A stretch of 18,654 nt of DNA, from NCBI GenBank assembly GCA_937894935.1, contig CALAYC010000141.1:1-18654 (forward strand), read 5' to 3'. A program made the position numbers and the translations under genes. This DNA comes from an uncultured Verrucomicrobiota bacterium (GTDB taxonomy: Bacteria > Verrucomicrobiota > Verrucomicrobiia > Limisphaerales > JADLHS01). The notes beneath the pieces are model-generated. The model worked only from the letters and a program-made list of their open reading frames with translations, was not told the origin of the DNA and searched no databases. Of the stretch, positions 14,228 to 18,654 are shown piece after piece (position 1 is the first letter of the stretch; the number at the start of each line of letters is the position of its first letter).

Positions 14228-14941
14228 TTACTTCGATGTCTCGGTAAGGATCGGCTGAAGGGTTTTCCAGACGGTTTCTGCGATGATTTTATGGCCTTGC
14301 TGATTCGGATGAATCCGATCCGGCAAATTCAAATCCGCTTTGCCGCCGACGCCTTCCAGCAGAAATGGAATCAACTCCGTCCGTTTTTCTTTCGCGACGC
14401 GTCGGAAAACTTCGCGGAATTCCGCGGTGTATTCCTCGCCCATATTTTGCGGCATCTGCATTCCGGCGATGATGATTTTTACCTGCGGATTCTTTTCGCG
14501 CGCGAGGTCGATCATCTTTTCGAGGTTGGCGCGGGTTTCTTTCGGCGTGATACCGCGCAAGCCGTCGTTGCCGCCGAGTTCCAAAACCAATACGTCAATG
14601 TGCCGGCGTAACAACCACGGCATTCGTCGCACGCCGCCTGCGGTCGTGTCACCGCTGACGCCCGCGTTGACCACGTCATAAGGAAGTTTTTGTTCGTTGA
14701 TGCGCTCTTGCAGTAAAGCAGGAAACGCTTCCTGAGGATCGAGGCTATGACCGGCAGCCAGACTGTCGCCGAGAATCAAAATCGTTTTGCGCGGTGAATC
14801 AGCCATCGCGCCAATGGCACCACTGAGGACGAGCAGGAGAATGAGAATGAAAATGTTTCCGCGGCTTGAATCAGCGGCAACGTGCTCGCATCGGAGACGA
14901 AGCGAAACTTTATTTCGGAGCGATTGAACACAATTTTCCAT
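14228..14941 (-). CDS. tesA: SGNH/GDSL arylesterase, TesA-type (thioesterase I/lysophospholipase I family)
   Basis: From the ATG at 14941 this is 237 aa. A signal segment (IFILILLLVLSGAIGAMA, about residues 29-46) leads to the SGNH blocks: LGDSLAAG with Ser60, VSGDTTAGG with Gly97, LELGGNDGLRG with Asn125, and DRIHPNQQGH with Asp208 and His211. This is the complete catalytic and oxyanion set of the TesA-type arylesterase/lysophospholipase family, which hydrolyses acyl esters and thioesters in the periplasm. An ATG at 15049 would add 36 residues but would overlap the divergent ABC gene, so 14941 is preferred; GGACA lies about 9 nt upstream. It is divergent from a ybbA-ybbP-type ABC pair, the same neighbourhood as E. 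coli tesA. Confidence 0.9.
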   Translation of the reverse strand: MENCVQSLRNKVSLRLRCEHVAADSSRGNIFILILLLVLSGAIGAMADSPRKTILILGDSLAAGHSLDPQEAFPALLQERINEQKLPYDVVNAGVSGDTTAGGVRRMPWLLRRHIDVLVLELGGNDGLRGITPKETRANLEKMIDLAREKNPQVKIIIAGMQMPQNMGEEYTAEFREVFRRVAKEKRTELIPFLLEGVGGKADLNLPDRIHPNQQGHKIIAETVWKTLQPILTETSK

Positions 14942-15027
14942 GATCTGTCCGTATTCGGTCGTGACGGTTGTGGTGTGGTATAGCACCATTTGCTCGCAAA
15001 TAAAGCACGGACCGCGGAGGTTCGCCA
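14942..15027. promoter_or_regulatory. Divergent promoter region between esterase and ABC transporter genes
   Basis: These 86 bp separate two divergent starts and must contain or border both promoters. ATTTGC-TC-GCAAAT (14988-15001) is a perfect 6-bp-arm dyad centred 33 bp before the ABC gene start and is a candidate operator. Just upstream is TATAGC (14980-14985), a possible weak -10, without a good -35 partner. No transcription factor gene is nearby. Confidence 0.35.
15016..15020 (+). promoter_or_regulatory. Shine-Dalgarno GGAGG for the ABC ATPase gene
   Basis: GGAGG lies 7 nt before the ATG at 15028 and favours that start over the in-frame ATG at 15049. The latter would give a shorter N-terminus (MSNYILEV) closer to most family members and has only GGA upstream. 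Confidence 0.55.
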
Positions 15028-15732
15028 ATGCGACGGCTCGGAAACGCAATGAGCAATTACATTCTGGAAGTTAAAAACCTGACGCGCAGTTACGCCAGTG
15101 GCGGGCGCACTTTGACGGTGTTGGACGATGTGAGTTTTCATCTCTCGTCTCGTGAAACCTGCGCCATTGTTGGTCCGTCGGGCAGCGGCAAAACGACATT
15201 GCTCGGTCTGTGCGCCGGATTGGATCTGCCCTCGCGCGGTTCGGTGATCATCAACGGCATCAACTTGAGCGAATTGAACGAAGACCAGCGCGCGCAACTG
15301 CGCAATGAACACGTCGGCTTCGTGTTTCAGAATTTTCAACTGCTGCCGAATCTCACCGCATTGGAAAACGTGATGATTCCGATGGAATTGCGCGGCGAAC
15401 ATCAGGTGACGGATCGCGCGAAGCAATTGCTCGCGCGCGTGGGGCTGGCAGATCGGATGACGCATTATCCGGCGCAATTGAGCGGTGGCGAACAACAACG
15501 TGTGGCCTTGGCACGGGCGTTCATCAATCGTCCGCATATTCTGTTTGCAGACGAGCCGACCGGAAATCTCGATGATGAAACGGCGGCGACTGTCGTTGAA
15601 TTAATCTTCGAGCTGAATCAGGAGTTGGACACCGCGTTGGTCTTGGTGACACATAACCTCGAATTGGCCGCGCGCACGCAACGTGTGTTGCGACTGAAAG
15701 GCGGTCGCGTAGTGAACGAGCCGATGTCATGA
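15028..15732 (+). CDS. ybbA: ABC transporter ATP-binding protein, YbbA/LolD/MacB-type
   Basis: This is a 234-aa nucleotide-binding subunit. It contains Walker A GPSGSGKTT (49-57), Q-loop FQNFQLLPNLTALENV (100-115), signature LSGGEQQRVALARA (151-164), Walker B ILFADE (171-176) with Glu176, D-loop GNLD, and switch His209 in VTHN. The length and the NLTALENVMIPMEL segment fit the MacB/LolD branch of mechanotransmission ABC systems, in which ATP hydrolysis in the cytoplasm drives periplasmic movements of an FtsX-domain partner rather than classic import. The stop overlaps the next start as ATGA, so the ATPase and permease are translationally coupled. Divergent tesA supports naming it ybbA. Confidence 0.93.
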   Translation: MRRLGNAMSNYILEVKNLTRSYASGGRTLTVLDDVSFHLSSRETCAIVGPSGSGKTTLLGLCAGLDLPSRGSVIINGINLSELNEDQRAQLRNEHVGFVFQNFQLLPNLTALENVMIPMELRGEHQVTDRAKQLLARVGLADRMTHYPAQLSGGEQQRVALARAFINRPHILFADEPTGNLDDETAATVVELIFELNQELDTALVLVTHNLELAARTQRVLRLKGGRVVNEPMS

Positions 15733-18278
15733 CCGCGTCGCCGCAATTCTCTCGCGGACCGGGCGTCGCCTGGTTCTTCCGCATGGCCTGGCGTGACAGC
15801 CGACGCAGTCGCGCGAAGCTGCTGTTGTTTTCGCTGTCCATCGTGCTGGGCATTGCCGCGATGGTGGCGATTGGTTCATATGGCGAAAATCTCCAGCAAG
15901 CAGCGGCGGAACAGACGAAAGCGTTGTTGGGCGCGGACGTGATGGTGCAGTCGCGCGATAATTTAACTGCGGAGCAGAAAGAATTTCTCGACACGCTCGG
16001 CGGCGAATCTTCGGAGCAGATTCTGTTTTCTTCGATGATTTATTTCCCGAAGAACGAAGGCACACGGCTCGTGCAAGTGGGCGCGTTATCGGGAGAATTT
16101 CCTTACTACGGCGCGGCGGAGACGCGTCCGGCCGACGGCTGGCAACGATTTCTGCGCGGGGAAGGGGCGTTGGTGGAGGAGAGTCTGATGGCGCAATTCG
16201 ACGTCGTGGTCGGCGATGAAATCAAAGTCGGCAAAATCACGCTGCCGATTGTCGGGGCGTTGATGAAAGTGCCGGGCGACAATGAACTCTTCGCCACGTT
16301 CGCGCCGCGTGTGTATTTGCGAATGGAAAAACTCGAAGCCACCGGTCTGATTGGCGAGTCGAGCCTCGCGCGTTATCGCCGTTACTACAAATTCGACACG
16401 GACACTGAAACCGCAGCGGCGTTGAGTTTGTTGGAGGCCAAACGGCGCGATTTGCGTCTGCGCGTGGACACGGTGGACGAACGTCGCGAAGACCTCGGCG
16501 ATGCGATGGAGAAACTGTATCGCTTTCTCAATCTCGGCGGCTTCGTGGCGTTGTTGCTGGGGGCGATTGGCATTGCCAGCGCGATTCAGGTTCACGTGCG
16601 CCAACGACTCGATGCGGTGGCGATGCTGCGTTGTCTCGGCGCTACGGCGCGACAGGCGTTCACGATTTATCTGATTCAGGGTGCGGCGCTCGGATTGGCG
16701 GGAGTCATCGCCGGAACAGTGCTTGGTATTGCGTTGCAACAGGTATTGCCGTTGTTGTTCGGCGATTTAATTCCGGTGGAAGTTAAATTCTCGCTCGATC
16801 TCATCTCCGTTTTGCGAGCGGCGGCAGTCGGCTTTTGCATCTGTCTGTTGTTTGCGTTGCTGCCGTTGTTGCGCGTGCGAACCATCTCGCCGCTCGCGGT
16901 GTTTCGGCGGGAACTGGATCATCCGCGCGTGCGCGATCCGTGGCTCTATCTCGCGTATCTGGGCGTCGCGGCGGGGGTGGTGGGTTTCGCCGTTTCGCAA
17001 ACCGAACGCCTCCGGCATGGTATCGGATTCGCCGCAGGACTGGCGGGAGCGTTGTTGGTTTTATATTTGGTCGCGCGCGTGGTCGTCTGGCTCGTGCGAA
17101 AACTCAGTTGGATGCAGTTTCCGTTTGTCTGGCGACAAGGCGTTGCGAGTTTGCATCGGCCTAACAACCGCACCTTGCTGCTCATGGTGTCGCTGGGGCT
17201 CGGCACATTTCTGATGCTGACGCTGTATCTCGTGCAGTTTGCGCTCGTGCGCGAATTGTCGCCCGCGAATCAGGAAGGTAAACCCAACGCGCTGTTGTTC
17301 GATATTCAAGTGGATCAACGCGACGGCGTGCTGAAACTGTTGCGTGCGCAAAATCTGCCGGTGATTGATGTCTCGCCCGTGGTGACGATGCGGATTCAAT
17401 CCGTGAAAGGCCGGTCCACACAGGAATTGTTGCGTGATTGGCGCGGGCCCAACTGGGTGTTGCGTCGGGAATATCGCTCCACCTATCGCTCGCAGTTGAC
17501 GTCCGCCGAACAACTCATCGCCGGTGAATGGATCGGGCAGGTGAGTTCCAGCGATGAGCCTGTGCCGGTTTCGATTGAAGAAAGCATCGTGCGCGAACTC
17601 GATCTTGCGCTGGGCGATGAAGTGGTTTTCGACGTGCAGGGCATTCCGATTCGCACGCGCCTGGCCAGCGTACGCAAAGTGGAATGGCGTCGCGTGCAGG
17701 CGAATTTCTTCGTCGTGTTTCCGGCGGGCGTGTTGGAAGAAGCACCGGGATTCTTCATCGTCACTACGCATGTGCGGGATGCGGAACAATCCGCCGCCAT
17801 GCAACGCGCCGTGGTGAAGGACTATCCCAACGTTTCCAGCATCGACTTCACGCTCATCCTGCGCGTGATCAATGACATCGTTTCCAAAATTTCCATCGGC
17901 ATCCGGTTCATCGCGCTGCTGACGGTCGGCACGGGTGTGATTCTGCTGGTGACGGCAGTGTTGAACAGCCGTTTTCAACGATTGCGCGAATCGATTTTGT
18001 TACGAACGCTTGGAGCGTCAGCGGGACAGGTGTTGAAGATTCAGGTCGTGGAGTTTTTCCTGCTCGGCCTGTTGGCCAGCGCGACCGGTATCGCACTGGC
18101 GATTGGCGCGCAATGGTTGCTGACGAAATTCATTTTCAAAATCGCGTTCGCCGTACCGTGGCCGCATCTGTTGATTGCGATTGCGGTGAACGTCGTGCTG
18201 GCAATCGGCGTGGGCTTCTTCGCCAGCCGCAACGTGCTGAATCGTCCGCCACTGGAAGTCCTGCGACAGGAAGTCTGA
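15729..18278 (+). CDS. ybbP: ABC transporter permease, YbbP-type with two FtsX domains
   Basis: This is an 849-aa inner-membrane partner of the preceding ATPase. Ten hydrophobic segments are visible at about 31-50, 268-290, 318-345, 362-385, 405-423, 433-455, 482-505, 722-745, 773-795 and 812-833. Two large extracytoplasmic domains (about 51-265 and 506-720) lie between them. The two FtsX cores carry the usual coupling-helix sequences, VAMLRCLGATARQ (297-309) and SILLRTLGASAGQ (755-767). The size and duplicated layout match YbbP-type permeases (about 800 aa in E. coli). The substrate is unproven; the family acts on the envelope or lipids, and linkage to tesA hints at lipid handling (inference). 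The 4-bp ATGA overlap with the ATPase gene indicates a two-gene operon. Confidence 0.92.
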   Translation: MTASPQFSRGPGVAWFFRMAWRDSRRSRAKLLLFSLSIVLGIAAMVAIGSYGENLQQAAAEQTKALLGADVMVQSRDNLTAEQKEFLDTLGGESSEQILFSSMIYFPKNEGTRLVQVGALSGEFPYYGAAETRPADGWQRFLRGEGALVEESLMAQFDVVVGDEIKVGKITLPIVGALMKVPGDNELFATFAPRVYLRMEKLEATGLIGESSLARYRRYYKFDTDTETAAALSLLEAKRRDLRLRVDTVDERREDLGDAMEKLYRFLNLGGFVALLLGAIGIASAIQVHVRQRLDAVAMLRCLGATARQAFTIYLIQGAALGLAGVIAGTVLGIALQQVLPLLFGDLIPVEVKFSLDLISVLRAAAVGFCICLLFALLPLLRVRTISPLAVFRRELDHPRVRDPWLYLAYLGVAAGVVGFAVSQTERLRHGIGFAAGLAGALLVLYLVARVVVWLVRKLSWMQFPFVWRQGVASLHRPNNRTLLLMVSLGLGTFLMLTLYLVQFALVRELSPANQEGKPNALLFDIQVDQRDGVLKLLRAQNLPVIDVSPVVTMRIQSVKGRSTQELLRDWRGPNWVLRREYRSTYRSQLTSAEQLIAGEWIGQVSSSDEPVPVSIEESIVRELDLALGDEVVFDVQGIPIRTRLASVRKVEWRRVQANFFVVFPAGVLEEAPGFFIVTTHVRDAEQSAAMQRAVVKDYPNVSSIDFTLILRVINDIVSKISIGIRFIALLTVGTGVILLVTAVLNSRFQRLRESILLRTLGASAGQVLKIQVVEFFLLGLLASATGIALAIGAQWLLTKFIFKIAFAVPWPHLLIAIAVNVVLAIGVGFFASRNVLNRPPLEVLRQEV

Positions 18279-18406
18279 CATTGTGGCAGCCGATGTAAGC
18301 GGCTCGAACTTGGCCACCAATAAGTGCAAGGGGGCGCAGAAAGTTTCGTAGGGCGATTTGCAGAGCGGTATTAGCAGTCTCCAATCGCAGCCGCTCCGTT
18401 TTTAAA
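18279..18406. other. Intergenic DNA after ybbP with weak hairpin
   Basis: No gene was seen. AGCCG (18288-18292)/CGGCT (18300-18304) makes a 5-bp stem 10 bp after the permease stop and may be a weak terminator. The surrounding GCAGCCGATGTAAGCGGCTC resembles a diverged palindromic repeat. The rest has no recognisable feature. Confidence 0.35.
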
Positions 18407-18472
18407 ATCCCGTAAATCCTGTTCATCCTGTCCGACTCCGGTTTTTGACAGGATTAACAAGATGGACAGGAT
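18407..18472. repeat. ATCCTGT-type hairpin repeat, copy 1
   Basis: The left arm 18407-18432 (built of ATCCTGT-like units spaced 9 nt, ending TTCATCCTGTC) pairs with the right arm 18447-18472 (GACAGGATTAAC...GACAGGAT) with 4 mismatches in 26, around a 14-nt loop. Each arm is itself internally repetitive. Such ATCCTGTTCATCCTGTC sequences are, from memory, widespread in several bacterial phyla as intergenic elements; no encoded product is expected. Confidence 0.75.
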
Positions 18473-18483
18473 ACCAGCAGCGC

Positions 18484-18526
18484 CCTTCTCCGCGCCGGGG
18501 AGAAGGTGGCCGTAGGCCGGATGAGG
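18484..18526. repeat. CCTTCTCC...GGAGAAGG REP-like palindrome with GGCCGNAGGCC tail
   Basis: CCTTCTCC (18484-18491) and GGAGAAGG (18499-18506) form an 8-bp perfect stem with a 7-nt loop, followed by TGGCCGTAGGCCGGATGAGG, which contains a second small palindrome GGCC-GTA-GGCC. This layout is that of a known class of intergenic palindromes seen in many bacteria. Its beginning recurs at 18640-18654, where the window ends. Confidence 0.7.
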
Positions 18527-18560
18527 TGCAGTCTCTTCGACAGTTCGCCTCGGTTTTGAA

Positions 18561-18628
18561 ATCCTGTTTATCCTGTTCATCCTGTCTGCTCTTCCGGTTT
18601 TTGACAGGATTAACAAGATGGACAGGAT
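18561..18628. repeat. ATCCTGT-type hairpin repeat, copy 2
   Basis: This is a second hairpin of the same type. The left arm is 18561-18586 (three ATCCTGT units) and the right arm 18603-18628, with a 16-nt loop. The right half is part of a 43-nt stretch (18594-18636) identical to 18438-18480 in copy 1, 156 bp earlier. The following CCTTCTCCGCGCCGG again matches the block after copy 1, so the whole unit seems to be repeating past the end of the window. Confidence 0.75.
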
Positions 18629-18654
18629 ACCAGCAGAGACCTTCTCCGCGCCGG

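Noticed and set aside
17061..17978. Open frame of 305 codons on the minus strand
   Set aside because: It is antisense to the YbbP-type permease. The composition is rich in His, Arg and Gln, typical of a mirror frame, with no motif.
18407..18654. Possible CRISPR array
   Set aside because: Only two copies are seen, with a spacing of 156 bp, the units are long hairpins, and the intervening sequence is itself a repeat family rather than a unique spacer.

Overview
The window reads as a chromosomal segment from a polysaccharide-degrading bacterium, most likely of the Verrucomicrobia (Pedosphaera/Limisphaerales-like). This placement is inferred. It rests on a PEP-CTERM protein, two prepilin-type H-X9-DG pseudopilins, several large secreted glycosidases, mostly weak or absent Shine-Dalgarno sites, and families of short palindromic repeats between and inside genes. 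No rRNA, tRNA, CRISPR array, transposase or phage gene was seen.

Layout. (A) 1-5835, minus strand: three tightly packed genes for secreted glycoside hydrolases, transcribed toward position 1. The order is a large two-glutamate TIM-barrel enzyme that best fits GH138 (alpha-D-galacturonidase), then a GH127/DUF1680 enzyme with the full E-x-C...CC site, then a GH43-like beta-propeller enzyme cut by the window edge. GH138 and GH127 are both families used on rhamnogalacturonan II, so this looks like a small pectin (RG-II) operon. The GH127 gene carries two repeat insertions. (B) 5836-6156: a divergent intergenic region with short inverted repeats. (C) 6157-14024, plus strand: a PEP-CTERM protein; a 670-residue modular protein that shares its N-terminal domain and adds two Ig-like domains and a jelly-roll domain; two tandem pseudopilins; a GH3 beta-glucosidase/exoglucanase; and a GPH/SLC45-type sugar transporter. 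(D) 14228-18278: a tesA-type esterase divergent from a ybbA-ybbP-type ABC ATPase/permease pair, the same arrangement as in E. coli. (E) 14025-14227 and 18279-18654: gene-free stretches filled with hairpin repeats. The second contains a repeated block of about 156 bp that runs off the window end.

How it may work together (inference): the region A enzymes trim complex pectin side chains outside the cytoplasm. Region C provides surface or matrix proteins, pseudopilin-like proteins, a glucosidase and a permease for taking up released sugars. Region D is a housekeeping envelope/lipid module unrelated to the polysaccharide genes.
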